Assembly (NCBI RefSeq): GCF_009846885.1
Contig: NZ_WUWM01000010.1
Location: 1-64,000 of the forward strand
DNA length: 64,000 nt
DNA from: Paenibacillus puerhi
GTDB lineage: Bacteria; Bacillota; Bacilli; Paenibacillales; NBRC-103111
Reading direction: 5' to 3'
Shown: in pieces, positions 7,767 to 16,149 of the stretch
How positions within the stretch are numbered: position 1 is the first letter of the stretch
Layout: each line of letters starts with the position of its first letter
Notes under the pieces: generated by a model
Told to the model about the DNA's origin: nothing
Databases searched by the model: none
What the model saw: only the letters and a program-made list of their open reading frames with translations
Made by a program: the position numbers and the translations under genes

Positions 7767-9029
7767 ATGAAATGGCCTGCCGTTACCGTCAATGCGAGCA
7801 AGTTCCGTAGAACGGGACAAGCGCTCGGAATCTACTCCAAAACGTTCTCTTTGTTAATGATAGGGTGTCTCGTCATTTTTATAGCCCTAGGTCTGCTTGG
7901 CTATGTGCACTCGCGCGTATCCGGCAGTTCGCCGAACGCTTCGATGAAGGGACTCGCCGCCAGCGTATCGAGCCGATTTTTCATGGATATGATGGGGCTG
8001 GAGGTACCCGGACTTAAGGAGGACGGCAAAACCTTTACCTTCTCGCAATCGAATGTCTCCCAGTTCCTGTTCTCGCTCGTGACGGATTTGAATCCCAAGG
8101 ATCCGAAGACCCTGATCGCTCGCGAAGTTCCGGGGATGTCTCAGATCCGCTCGGTTCCCTTGAATGGGGCGATAGGGGGCATCGATGCGCCGGAGGACTA
8201 TAGTCCCCGCTCCGATGTATTTGACCGCGATAATCTGGGGGAGGCCGGAGCGATTACCGCCATTCCGGGGACGAGCACGGATGCCCCTCCTGTGGATCTT
8301 GCCGCTCCGGGATCCGTTGAGACGTCGGCAAAGCCACCTATTACGGCTGGGAAAAACGTAGCCTTCATCTATCAATCCCATAATCAGGAATCGTATCTGC
8401 CGGAGCTGCCAGGAGAGAAGGACCCGGATAAAGCGTACGACCCGAAGAAAAACGTCACCCAGGTCGGATTAAGACTCGCCCAGCGTCTGGAGAAGGAAGG
8501 AATCGGAGCCGTTCATTCCGACAAAAATTACCCGGCCATCGAGAAAGGCTTTAACTATTATTATTCCTATAAATATTCCTTGAAAACGCTGCAGGAGGCC
8601 TCTGCCGGCCATCCCGATCTGAAATATTACTTCGACATCCATCGCGATTCTCAGCGCCGCGACAAGACGACGGCTACGATCAATGGAAAAACGTATGCTC
8701 AGGTGTATTTTATCATCGGAGGCAAGAACCCGAATTACAAGGAAAACTACGAATTCGCCGAGCGCATCGACAAGGTGCTGCAAGCCAAGTATCCGGGCTT
8801 ATCCAAAGGGATCCATGCCAAATCGGGTGAAGGCAATGGGGTATATAACCAGACGTTCTCCTCGACCAGTGCCCTTATCGAGGTGGGCGGGGTGGACAAT
8901 TCGCTGGAGGAATGCTATCGAACGGCGGATGCGCTCGCCGTTGCTATAGCCGAAGTGATTACCAACGCCGAGAAGGTGGATGCCCAGCCTGCGCCTGGCA
9001 GTGTGGAAGGCGGGAAAGTGGAGGGTTAA
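7767..9029 (+). CDS. spoIIP: Stage II sporulation protein P (engulfment peptidoglycan hydrolase)
   Basis: A 420-residue protein matching SpoIIP, the amidase/endopeptidase that works with SpoIID and SpoIIM to thin septal peptidoglycan during engulfment. One N-terminal membrane helix (about residues 25-46, LLMIGCLVIFIALGLLGYV) anchors it facing outward. A linker of about 150 residues follows, then the catalytic domain with the conserved IYQSHNQESYLP, YYFDIHRDSQ and ALIEVGGVDNSLEEC segments, which contain the zinc-binding His/Glu residues. The ATG at 7767 is preferred over an earlier in-frame ATG at 7719 because AAAGGAGG lies just upstream and the added residues are not membrane-protein-like. 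It lies between gpr and yqxA as in B. subtilis. Confidence 0.95.
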   Translation: MKWPAVTVNASKFRRTGQALGIYSKTFSLLMIGCLVIFIALGLLGYVHSRVSGSSPNASMKGLAASVSSRFFMDMMGLEVPGLKEDGKTFTFSQSNVSQFLFSLVTDLNPKDPKTLIAREVPGMSQIRSVPLNGAIGGIDAPEDYSPRSDVFDRDNLGEAGAITAIPGTSTDAPPVDLAAPGSVETSAKPPITAGKNVAFIYQSHNQESYLPELPGEKDPDKAYDPKKNVTQVGLRLAQRLEKEGIGAVHSDKNYPAIEKGFNYYYSYKYSLKTLQEASAGHPDLKYYFDIHRDSQRRDKTTATINGKTYAQVYFIIGGKNPNYKENYEFAERIDKVLQAKYPGLSKGIHAKSGEGNGVYNQTFSSTSALIEVGGVDNSLEECYRTADALAVAIAEVITNAEKVDAQPAPGSVEGGKVEG

Positions 9030-9115
9030 GCAAGAAGAGTCAAGACTTGGAGCGTTAAGCGAATACGGTGAACAAGCTCGTTGAACAAGTACGGTGAAGA
9101 GGGGGCGTGCCTCGG

Positions 9116-9523
9116 ATGGCTGGTGGAAAAGGTTGGCTCAAGCTTGGTTCGGTAGCGCTGGGTATGGCGTTCTGCCTGTTCTTCGGCGTCTCGCTGGCGA
9201 CGCAGGGAACCGAGCGGATTCATGGCCCGCTTACTGCGGGGGGAACTGGAGCGCCTGCAGGTCCCGCTCGGGCTTACAGTGCCGAGCCGGCCGGGGCGAA
9301 GAAGGTGTCCGGAACGGAAGCAAAGACGGCTGGTGTGAAGTCAAGCGCGAAGGAGAAGGAGGCGCCGGGCGCAACGGGCAAGCCGGTCCCCAGACGACCG
9401 GAGGAGCCAGCCGCGGAGACAGGGATTAACCGGGTCGGGAACAAAGCCGGGGAGCTGCTGCAGATCCTCTCCTATCACGCGATCAGGGGCGTTGTCTCGC
9501 TTTTTGAAACGCTTCTGAAATAA
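9116..9523 (+). CDS. yqxA: YqxA-family (DUF3679) small membrane protein
   Basis: A 135-residue protein with one N-terminal membrane helix (about residues 9-27, LGSVALGMAFCLFFGVSLA). A low-complexity Gly/Ala/Lys/Pro segment (about 40-105) follows, then a short amphipathic C-terminus (ELLQILSYHAIRGVVSLFET). The function of the family is unknown. It is identified by this layout and by its place between spoIIP and lepA, the yqxA position in B. subtilis. The ATG at 9116 is preferred because AGAGGGGG lies ten bases upstream; a GTG at 9107 would be too close. Two copies of TACGGTGAA lie in the short gap before it. Confidence 0.75.
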   Translation: MAGGKGWLKLGSVALGMAFCLFFGVSLATQGTERIHGPLTAGGTGAPAGPARAYSAEPAGAKKVSGTEAKTAGVKSSAKEKEAPGATGKPVPRRPEEPAAETGINRVGNKAGELLQILSYHAIRGVVSLFETLLK

Positions 9524-9610
9524 CGGTGTCGATGCTCATTGCTGGCGGACTTCACAACTGCTATAATAAGTTATTGTACAAAAAGCGAGTTTAGTGAGGT
9601 TTTGCTGCCA

Positions 9611-11422
9611 ATGGATATTCAAGCCCGTCAGAAGAAAATTAGAAATTTTTGCATCATCGCTCATATCGACCATGGAAAATCGACGCTCGCAGACCGTATT
9701 CTTGAATTTACGGGCGCTCTGACAACCCGCGAGATGCAGCAGCAGGTGCTGGACACGATGGACCTGGAGCGCGAGCGCGGCATTACGATCAAGCTGCAGG
9801 CCGTTCGGCTCAATTACCGCGCCGACGACGGCGAGGACTATATATTGAACCTGATCGATACTCCCGGACACGTCGACTTCACTTATGAGGTGTCGCGAAG
9901 CCTGGCTGCCTGTGAGGGCGCTCTGCTCGTCGTGGACGCGGCACAAGGTATCGAGGCCCAGACACTGGCCAACGTTTATCTGGCGCTGGACAACAACCTG
10001 GAGATATTGCCGGTGATCAACAAGATCGATCTGCCGAGCGCCGACCCGGATCGGGTGAAGCAGGAGATCGAGGATGTGATCGGCCTGGATGCCAGCGAAG
10101 CGGTACATGCCTCCGCCAAAGCGGGTATCGGCATCAAGGAGATACTGGAGCAGGTCGTGCAGAAGGTTCCGGCTCCGGAAGGCGATTCGACGAAGCCGTT
10201 GAAGGCTTTGATTTTTGACTCTCACTATGATCCGTACAAGGGAGTTATCGTCTACGTGCGAGTGATCGACGGCTCGATCCGTGCCGGTTCCCATATTAAG
10301 TTTATGGCGACGGATAAGGTGTTCGAGGTGATCGAGGTCGGCGCGTTCAAGCCGCGGATGGGAGCTGTAGATTCGCTGGAGATCGGAGATGTCGGCTTTA
10401 TCGTCGCGGGGGTCAAGCACGTCGGGGACACCCAGGTCGGGGATACGGTTACCGATGCTAAGAATCCGACGCCCGCTCCTTTGCCTGGCTACCGTAAGAT
10501 CAACCCGATGGTATTCTGCGGTCTTTATCCGATCGAGACCAGCGACTACAACGATCTGCGCGAGGCGCTTGAGAAGCTGCAGCTGAACGACGCATCGCTC
10601 AGCTTCGAGCCGGAGACGTCAACCGCGCTTGGCTTTGGCTTCCGCTGCGGCTTCCTCGGACTTCTGCATATGGATGTCATCCAGGAACGGATCGAGCGCG
10701 AGTTTAACATTCCGCTTATCACGACCGCCCCGAGCGTGGTGTTCCGAGTGACGCAGACGAGCGGCGAAGTGATGAGCATCGAGAACCCTTCGCTATTCCC
10801 GGAGCCGGGCAAGATCGAGTTCGTGGAAGAGCCTTTCGTCAAGGCGTCGGTCATCGTGCCCAATGACTATGTCGGGACTATTATGGAGCTGTGTCAGGGC
10901 AAGCGCGGCGAATTCATCAATATGGAGTATCTCGATACGACACGGGTTACGCTGACCTATGATATTCCGCTGTCGGAGATCGTCTACGATTTCTTCGACC
11001 AGCTCAAGTCGAGCACGAAGGGCTACGCCTCGTTCGATTACGAGCTGTCGGGCTACAAGCGGACGAATCTGGTCAAAATGGACATCTTGCTTAACAACGA
11101 GCAGGTCGACGCGCTCTCTTTCATCGTACACCGCGACCGCGCCTACAACCGCGGACGGATTATTTGCGAGAAGCTGCGCGAGCTGATCCCGCGTCAGATG
11201 TTCGAGGTGCCGATCCAGGCCGCGATCGGACAGAAGGTCATCGCCCGCGAGACGGTCAAGGCGATGCGCAAAAACGTACTTGCCAAGTGCTACGGCGGGG
11301 ATATCAGCCGGAAGCGGAAGCTGCTTGAGAAGCAGAAGGAAGGTAAGAAACGGATGAAACAGATCGGCAGCGTGGAGGTTCCGCAGGAAGCGTTCATGGC
11401 TGTGCTGAAGATCGACGAATAA
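9611..11422 (+). CDS. lepA: Elongation factor 4 (ribosome back-translocase LepA)
   Basis: A 603-residue translational GTPase, the usual LepA length. The G1 loop AHIDHGKST is at residues 17-25, followed by DTPGHVDF (G3) and NKIDLP (G4). The EF-G-like domains and the LepA-specific C-terminal domain follow ([20 protein letters not shown]). It binds stalled or misassembled ribosomes and is linked to 30S biogenesis and translocation quality. The ATG at 9611 (MDIQARQKK) has a GTGAGG site upstream; the frame is open for 24 codons before it, but those residues are not conserved. It is followed by two hairpins and then hemW. Confidence 0.97.
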   Translation: MDIQARQKKIRNFCIIAHIDHGKSTLADRILEFTGALTTREMQQQVLDTMDLERERGITIKLQAVRLNYRADDGEDYILNLIDTPGHVDFTYEVSRSLAACEGALLVVDAAQGIEAQTLANVYLALDNNLEILPVINKIDLPSADPDRVKQEIEDVIGLDASEAVHASAKAGIGIKEILEQVVQKVPAPEGDSTKPLKALIFDSHYDPYKGVIVYVRVIDGSIRAGSHIKFMATDKVFEVIEVGAFKPRMGAVDSLEIGDVGFIVAGVKHVGDTQVGDTVTDAKNPTPAPLPGYRKINPMVFCGLYPIETSDYNDLREALEKLQLNDASLSFEPETSTALGFGFRCGFLGLLHMDVIQERIEREFNIPLITTAPSVVFRVTQTSGEVMSIENPSLFPEPGKIEFVEEPFVKASVIVPNDYVGTIMELCQGKRGEFINMEYLDTTRVTLTYDIPLSEIVYDFFDQLKSSTKGYASFDYELSGYKRTNLVKMDILLNNEQVDALSFIVHRDRAYNRGRIICEKLRELIPRQMFEVPIQAAIGQKVIARETVKAMRKNVLAKCYGGDISRKRKLLEKQKEGKKRMKQIGSVEVPQEAFMAVLKIDE

Positions 11423-11423
11423 C

Positions 11424-11516
11424 GGAAGCTTGCCGGGCTCTGTCCGGGAAGCTTGCGCGAAGGAATGAAGCAATGCGCCGAGCAGGGGTTTGCATGATGC
11501 GAATCCCTGCTTTTGG
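11424..11516 (+). terminator. Paired hairpins between lepA and hemW
   Basis: The first hairpin (11424-11457) pairs AAGCTTGCCGG with CCGGGAAGCTT with one mismatch and has no T-run. The second (11481-11515) pairs GCAGGGGTTTGCAT with GATGCGAATCCCTGC and is followed by TTTTGG, a plausible intrinsic terminator. Some hemW transcription may therefore be independent of lepA. Confidence 0.55.
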
Positions 11517-11584
11517 CTATGAAACGGCTGTACGAGGCGCCAGGCGCGCAGCCGCGAGAGCAAAAAAGGAGGCTTACCCGAAAG

Positions 11585-12757
11585 ATGAAGCAGCGAACGC
11601 AAACGCCGGCCGCAGTCTATTTGCACATCCCGTTCTGTACGAACAAGTGCCATTACTGCGACTTCAACTCGTATATATTGAAGGGCCAGCCTGTGATGGA
11701 TTATTTGGACGCGCTGGAGCGGGAGATGGAGCGCACGGCTTCGGAGGTGCCTCCCGGGGAGATTGAGACCATCTTCGTCGGAGGCGGCACGCCGACCGTA
11801 CTGACCCCCGAGCAGATGGAGAGCTTCCTTCGTCGGGTACGGGCCTACTTTGGCAACTGGACGGCGAATATCGAGTTTACGATGGAGGCCAATCCGGGAA
11901 CGACGGATCTGGAGAAGCTGCAGGCGATGAAGGAAGGCGGCGTGAATCGGATCAGCTTCGGCGTCCAGTCCTTCGACAATGTCTTGCTGGAGCGGATCGG
12001 CCGCATTCACAATACGGATGACGTCTACCGGAGCTTGGAAAATGCTAGACAAGCCGGGTTTACCAATATGTCGATCGATCTGATGTTCGGACTGCCCGGA
12101 CAGACGATCGAGATCATGGAGGCGACGCTGAAGGAAGCGTTGGCCTTGGATTTGCGGCATTATTCCATCTACAGCCTGAAGGTCGAGGAGAATACGCTGT
12201 TCCATGCCCTCTATGAGCGGGGAGACCTTCCGCTTCCGGAAGAAGAAGAGGAAGTGGGCATGTTTCTTCATATTATGAAGCGTCTGAACGAGGCCGGGTA
12301 TGGGCAGTACGAGATCAGTAATTTCGCGAAGCCGGGGTATGAAAGCCGGCATAACTCGATGTACTGGCGCAATCAGCCTTATTATGGTCTGGGCGCAGGC
12401 GCCCATGGCTACGTTCACGGAAGGCGCCATGTCAATATAAAGGGCGTTCAGCCTTATATAGAAGGAACCCGAAAAGGACAGCCTCTGCTCGACGTCCAGG
12501 AGGTGAGCCTGACGGAAGCCATGGAGGATTTTATGATGGTCGGACTGCGGCTGCTCCGTGGGGTACGCCGAGCCGACTTTGCCGGGCAATTCGATCGGCC
12601 GCTGGAGACGGTATTCGGCACGGCTATCCGAAGCTTGGTGCATAAGGGACTGCTGGAGGAGACGGCTGAAGGGTACAGGTTAAGCGCACAAGGGCTGCTG
12701 CTTGGCAACGATGTGTTCGGACATTTTCTGGGTGCGGCTGAAGCCGTCGAAGCCTAA
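11585..12757 (+). CDS. hemW: Radical SAM heme chaperone HemW
   Basis: A 390-residue radical-SAM protein. The C-x3-C-x2-C cluster motif is at residues 18-25 (CTNKCHYC), followed by DFNSY, which is typical of HemW and not of true coproporphyrinogen oxidase HemN. Further family segments are IFVGGGTPTVL, GVQSFDNVLLERIGR, GLPGQTIE, and a C-terminal HemN-type domain (GLRLLRGV, GLLEE). HemW binds heme and hands it to respiratory proteins; older annotation calls it an oxygen-independent coproporphyrinogen III oxidase. The ATG at 11585 is taken as the start; AGGAGG lies 12 bases upstream, and an earlier in-frame ATG at 11513 has no support. Confidence 0.93.
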   Translation: MKQRTQTPAAVYLHIPFCTNKCHYCDFNSYILKGQPVMDYLDALEREMERTASEVPPGEIETIFVGGGTPTVLTPEQMESFLRRVRAYFGNWTANIEFTMEANPGTTDLEKLQAMKEGGVNRISFGVQSFDNVLLERIGRIHNTDDVYRSLENARQAGFTNMSIDLMFGLPGQTIEIMEATLKEALALDLRHYSIYSLKVEENTLFHALYERGDLPLPEEEEEVGMFLHIMKRLNEAGYGQYEISNFAKPGYESRHNSMYWRNQPYYGLGAGAHGYVHGRRHVNIKGVQPYIEGTRKGQPLLDVQEVSLTEAMEDFMMVGLRLLRGVRRADFAGQFDRPLETVFGTAIRSLVHKGLLEETAEGYRLSAQGLLLGNDVFGHFLGAAEAVEA

Positions 12758-12772
12758 AAATATTATTTTTCT

Positions 12773-12802
12773 TTGCACGAAAAAAGGATTGCCCATTTAT
12801 AC
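12773..12802 (+). promoter_or_regulatory. Candidate promoter for the GNAT gene
   Basis: TTGCAC at 12773-12778 and TTATAC at 12797-12802 are 18 bases apart, in the AT-rich gap between hemW and the acetyltransferase gene. Confidence 0.45.
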
Positions 12803-12858
12803 GTTGTGGTGTATATTTATTCATATCATTTTTTTACTTGCGAATGGTGGGATCTCCA

Positions 12859-13326
12859 GTGACAATGACTCTGACCTGTCGGAAAGCAACCGAACAGGAC
12901 ATCGACACGTTATACGACATAATTCAAGGCTATGCGGAGAAAGGGATCATGCTTCCGCGAACGAGGGAGATGCTGACCGCACAGCTCGAAACGTTCGTCG
13001 TTGCCGAGGTCGGCGGGCAGCTTGTCGGCTGCGGATCCAACACCCAGCTCGGTCCTGACTTGGTGGAAATTCGCTCGCTCGGCGTCACCGAAGGCTACAA
13101 GGGGCTGGGCATCGGCAAGTCCATCGTCAATCTGCTCATCGAAGAAGCGCGCAAGCTCGGAATTCCCAAAATCATGGCGTTGACCTATGAGGTTGCTTTC
13201 TTCGAAAAGATAGGCTTTACCGTTGTGCAGAAGGAGATATTCCCGGAGAAAGTATGGCGGGACTGCATCCACTGTAAAAAACAGCATTGCTGCGATGAAA
13301 TCGCCGTGCTCAAAAGGCTCGATTGA
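12859..13326 (+). CDS. GNAT-family N-acetyltransferase (ArgA-like short form)
   Basis: A 155-residue protein with the GNAT fold. The acetyl-CoA loop is VTEGYKGLGIGKSIVNLL, flanked by VEIRSLGV and IMALTYEVAFFEKIGF. The C-terminus carries a Cys-rich motif (DCIHCKKQHCCDEIAVLK) like that of short ArgA-type amino-acid acetyltransferases, where a W-x-D-C-x2-C...CDE pattern is common. This suggests, without proving, that it acetylates glutamate or a similar amino acid. GTG at 12859 is chosen because GGTGGG lies seven bases upstream; ATG at 12844 or 12865 is possible. It lies alone between hemW and hrcA, and its terminator is embedded in the hrcA promoter. Confidence 0.8.
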   Translation: MTMTLTCRKATEQDIDTLYDIIQGYAEKGIMLPRTREMLTAQLETFVVAEVGGQLVGCGSNTQLGPDLVEIRSLGVTEGYKGLGIGKSIVNLLIEEARKLGIPKIMALTYEVAFFEKIGFTVVQKEIFPEKVWRDCIHCKKQHCCDEIAVLKRLD

Positions 13327-13327
13327 C

Positions 13328-13356
13328 TTGACACAGACCCTTGAGGTCTGTTATTT
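13328..13356 (+). promoter_or_regulatory. Sigma-A promoter of the hrcA-dnaK operon
   Basis: TTGACA at 13328-13333 and TTATTT at 13351-13356 are exactly 17 bases apart, a near-consensus vegetative promoter. The CIRCE operator begins ten bases downstream of the -10 box, around the expected transcription start, which suits repression by HrcA. Confidence 0.75.
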
Positions 13357-13360
13357 TTGT
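13333..13360 (+). terminator. Terminator of the GNAT gene, inside the hrcA promoter
   Basis: ACAGACC (13333-13339) and GGTCTGT (13345-13351) form a perfect 7-bp stem with a CTTGA loop, followed by TATTTTTGT. The hairpin starts six bases after the GNAT stop codon and occupies the spacer of the hrcA promoter. Confidence 0.7.
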
Positions 13361-13366
13361 AGTAGC

Positions 13367-13393
13367 TTAGCACTCGCTCGGATGGAGTGCTAA
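13367..13393 (+). promoter_or_regulatory. CIRCE operator (HrcA binding site)
   Basis: A perfect copy of the CIRCE element: TTAGCACTC, nine bases, GAGTGCTAA. HrcA dimers bind this inverted repeat and repress transcription until heat shock. It lies between the promoter and the hrcA start, 100 bases upstream of the ATG. Confidence 0.98.
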
Positions 13394-13492
13394 CGAAGTG
13401 AACGAAGAGGCTTGCGGCCGGCGGTGTTTCGGACCATGATTCGAAGCGGATAACGGCTTGGGACTTTTGTAAACCGGAGGTGGAGTTCGCCT

Positions 13493-14524
13493 ATGCTAAC
13501 CGAACGACAAAGACATATATTGAGTGCCATCGTAGACGATTATATCCGTTCCGCGGAGCCGATCGGCTCTCGCAGCATATCCAAACGCGGCGACGTAGGG
13601 TTTAGTCCCGCCACCATTCGCAATGAAATGTCGGATTTGGAAGAAATGGGATTCCTCGAGCAGCCGCATACATCGGCCGGGCGGATTCCTTCCCATAAAG
13701 GCTATAGATATTATGTCGATCATCTGATGGCGTATGGCGATCAGTCGGTCGACGAAGACATCGGCGTCATGAAGCAGTTTTTCGCAGACCGTCTGCAGCA
13801 GATGGAGCGGGTCATTCAGCAGGTGGCGATGATTTTATCTCAAGTGACTCCGTATACCTCGATTGTGATGGGCCCTGAGATGCTGACCACGACGATGAAG
13901 CATCTGCAGATTGTCCCGCTTAACGAGCGTACGGCGGTAGCGATCGTCGTCACCAATACGGGACAGGTCGAGAACAGAACCGTTACGATTCCCGAAGGCA
14001 TTCCGATGTCGGAGATCGAGAAGTTCGTAAACATCTTGAATACGAGACTGAAGAATGTGCCTTTGCTGCACTTCAAGTCCAAGCTTTATACCGAGATTGC
14101 TTCGGAGATGAGCCGGTATGTGTCCGGTTATGAAGAACTGCTGGTCATGCTGGATTCGATCATCGAGCGCGAGGAGGAACGAGTCTTCCTCGGGGGCGCG
14201 ACGAATATGCTGACGCAGCCGGAATTCAAGGATGTCGATAAGGTGAAAAGCATTCTGGATCTGCTCGCCGAGACGCCCAAGATCATTCAGCTATTCGAAG
14301 GGACCAGCGCGGCCGGCGGCATCCAGGTCAGGATCGGCAGCGAGAACAAGCTGGAGGCGGTCAATGATTGCAGCTTCATCACGGCTACTTATGCGTTCGA
14401 AGGACAGACGCTCGGTACGATCGGCATACTCGGGCCGACACGGATGGATTACGCCAAGATGATCAAATTGCTGGACCATTTGTCCAAAGACATGACCCAG
14501 CTCATGGAGCGTTGGTATAAATGA
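13493..14524 (+). CDS. hrcA: Heat-inducible transcription repressor HrcA
   Basis: A 343-residue protein of normal HrcA length. The N-terminal winged helix includes LTERQRHILSAIVDDYI, SRSISKRGDVGFSPATIRNE and LEEMGFLEQPHTSAGRIPS; a GAF-like dimerisation domain follows. It represses class I heat-shock genes through CIRCE. The ATG has a strong CCGGAGGTGGAG site. It is the first gene of an operon with an archaeal-type chaperonin, grpE, dnaK and dnaJ, and is itself under a CIRCE. Its stop codon overlaps the chaperonin start (ATGA). In B. subtilis HrcA activity depends on the GroE chaperonin; whether the chaperonin encoded next door plays that part here is unknown. Confidence 0.98.
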   Translation: MLTERQRHILSAIVDDYIRSAEPIGSRSISKRGDVGFSPATIRNEMSDLEEMGFLEQPHTSAGRIPSHKGYRYYVDHLMAYGDQSVDEDIGVMKQFFADRLQQMERVIQQVAMILSQVTPYTSIVMGPEMLTTTMKHLQIVPLNERTAVAIVVTNTGQVENRTVTIPEGIPMSEIEKFVNILNTRLKNVPLLHFKSKLYTEIASEMSRYVSGYEELLVMLDSIIEREEERVFLGGATNMLTQPEFKDVDKVKSILDLLAETPKIIQLFEGTSAAGGIQVRIGSENKLEAVNDCSFITATYAFEGQTLGTIGILGPTRMDYAKMIKLLDHLSKDMTQLMERWYK

Positions 14525-16062
14525 GTCAGAACAGACAGCCGGGCGCAGGCCAGGAAGGCGAGGAAGCTTTCGCCACTCTGCGCAATAATGTGAACGCCGT
14601 TCGGGCGATCTGCTCCGCCGTTGAGGGAACGCTGGGCCCTAAGGGACTCGACACGATGCTGGTCGGCGCTCGCGGCGAGGTTATCATTACCAATGACGGC
14701 GTCACGATTCTTGAGAAAATGGACGTCGCTCACCCGGCCGCGCAGCTGCTTGTTCAGGTGGCGCGAGCTCAACAGGAGCGCATCGGGGATGGGACTACGA
14801 CCGCAACGGTGCTTGCCGGAGCGCTTGTCGCCGAAGGAGCCAGACAAGTGATGCGCGGCGTCCCGGTAGCGAAAGTGGTGCGCGGCATCCAGGAAGGGGT
14901 CGCGCAGGCGGCGCAATCCTTGACCAGCCGGGCGCGGCCGGTGAAGGGGCTGGACGATCCGGCCTTGTACCGGATCGCCTATGTCGCCGGCAGGGAGCAT
15001 GCCGATCTGGCCGGGCTGATCGTTAGCGGAGCCCGGCAGCTTGGCGCGGGCAAGCTGCGCGTAGAGAGATTCCGCTTCGCGGACGTCGTGCAGTCGCTCG
15101 GCCAGGCTCGCGGCGAGGTATGGCCGGGGGTAATCCTGTCCAAGCGGCCGGCTAACGCACAGGCGGAATTTCCGGCGCAAGCCGCGCAGGTGTTGATTCT
15201 CCAAGATGCATTCGCTCCGGAAGAAGTTGAGGAAGAGGCATTGACGACGGAATCCGGTTATGGCAGGCATATGCAGCTGCGGGAGCAATTCCGCGCCGCG
15301 CTGGATAGGCTGTCTGAGCTCAAGGTAGGCCTCATCGCGAGCGAGCGCAGCGTGGATGCCGAGGCCGAGCAGTTCTGCACGGATCGCGGCATTATGGTGC
15401 TTCAGCGGGTACCGCGGGCTCTGCTCCGGCGGCTGGCCGAATACACCCTGGCCCGTCCGGTCCGGCGCTCGGCGCTGTATCGGCCTGCTGCCGAGTGCGC
15501 AGGCTATCTCGGATATGCCGGGCATATCGCTTACGACGAGCGGCTCGAATGCGTCCGGATCGCCGAGGGGCGAGGTCAGGCACAGGTGTCGATTATCGTC
15601 GGAGCCAGCACGAACGAGATTGCCGGAGAAAGGCTGCGTATTGCGCGCGATGCCGCCTCCGCGCTTCAGGCTGCGCTCCGGAGCGGCTGGCTGCCTGGCG
15701 GAGGCGCAGCCGAGATCACGGCCGCTTATGAGCTGGACCGTCACAGGGAAACCGTGAGGGGGATGGAAGGCTTCGGAGTCGAGGCCGTAGCTCATGCGCT
15801 GCGCAAGCCCTTGTCGCAGATTGTCGTGAATGCCGGCTACAATCCGCTGGAGAAGGTCGAGGAAGTCAAAACCGCCCAGCTGGCTGCAGCCAGCGATGCC
15901 CTCGGCATTGATTGCGATACCGGAGCGGTTGCCGACATGACCGAAGCGGGAGTAATGGATCCCGCGGATGTGAAGCTTCATGCTCTGCAGGCTGCCGGAG
16001 AAGTAGCGGCGGCGGTGCTGCGCATTCATACGGTCATCAAGATGCGTCAACTGGAGGATTAG
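14521..16062 (+). CDS. Archaeal-type (Group II/III, TCP-1/thermosome-like) chaperonin
   Basis: A 513-residue chaperonin that is not GroEL. It has the thermosome/CCT signatures TLGPKG (37-42), TNDGVTIL (D59), IGDGTTTATVLAG (D90) and PGGGAAE (393-395). D377 in RIARDAASAL fits the catalytic Asp of Group II enzymes if one loop residue is gapped. GroEL would instead carry its own VGDGTTTAT and C-terminal GGM features and be about 545 residues. Bacterial chaperonins of this kind, termed Group III, were described from Firmicutes such as Carboxydothermus hydrogenoformans, also in dnaK operons. It should form an ATP-driven folding cage with a built-in lid; the apical segment around 225-265 could hold the lid helix. 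Its ATG overlaps the hrcA stop by four bases, indicating translational coupling, and it should be repressed through CIRCE. Confidence 0.9.
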   Translation: MSQNRQPGAGQEGEEAFATLRNNVNAVRAICSAVEGTLGPKGLDTMLVGARGEVIITNDGVTILEKMDVAHPAAQLLVQVARAQQERIGDGTTTATVLAGALVAEGARQVMRGVPVAKVVRGIQEGVAQAAQSLTSRARPVKGLDDPALYRIAYVAGREHADLAGLIVSGARQLGAGKLRVERFRFADVVQSLGQARGEVWPGVILSKRPANAQAEFPAQAAQVLILQDAFAPEEVEEEALTTESGYGRHMQLREQFRAALDRLSELKVGLIASERSVDAEAEQFCTDRGIMVLQRVPRALLRRLAEYTLARPVRRSALYRPAAECAGYLGYAGHIAYDERLECVRIAEGRGQAQVSIIVGASTNEIAGERLRIARDAASALQAALRSGWLPGGGAAEITAAYELDRHRETVRGMEGFGVEAVAHALRKPLSQIVVNAGYNPLEKVEEVKTAQLAAASDALGIDCDTGAVADMTEAGVMDPADVKLHALQAAGEVAAAVLRIHTVIKMRQLED

Positions 16063-16149
16063 TCCGTTAAGAAGCTCTGCAAGGTTTCGACACTAGCCAG
16101 GTGGTTACAATATATAGAGGGACAGATTTATTTAAGGAGGTGACAGAAA

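Noticed and set aside
10793-12643. 616-codon open frame antisense to lepA and hemW
   Set aside because: It spans two unambiguous sense genes and their gap, lacks a translation start signal and has the composition of a shadow frame.
14449-16050. 533-codon open frame antisense to the chaperonin gene
   Set aside because: Checked because the sense gene is unusual. The sense strand has clear chaperonin motifs and coupling to hrcA; the antisense frame has none.
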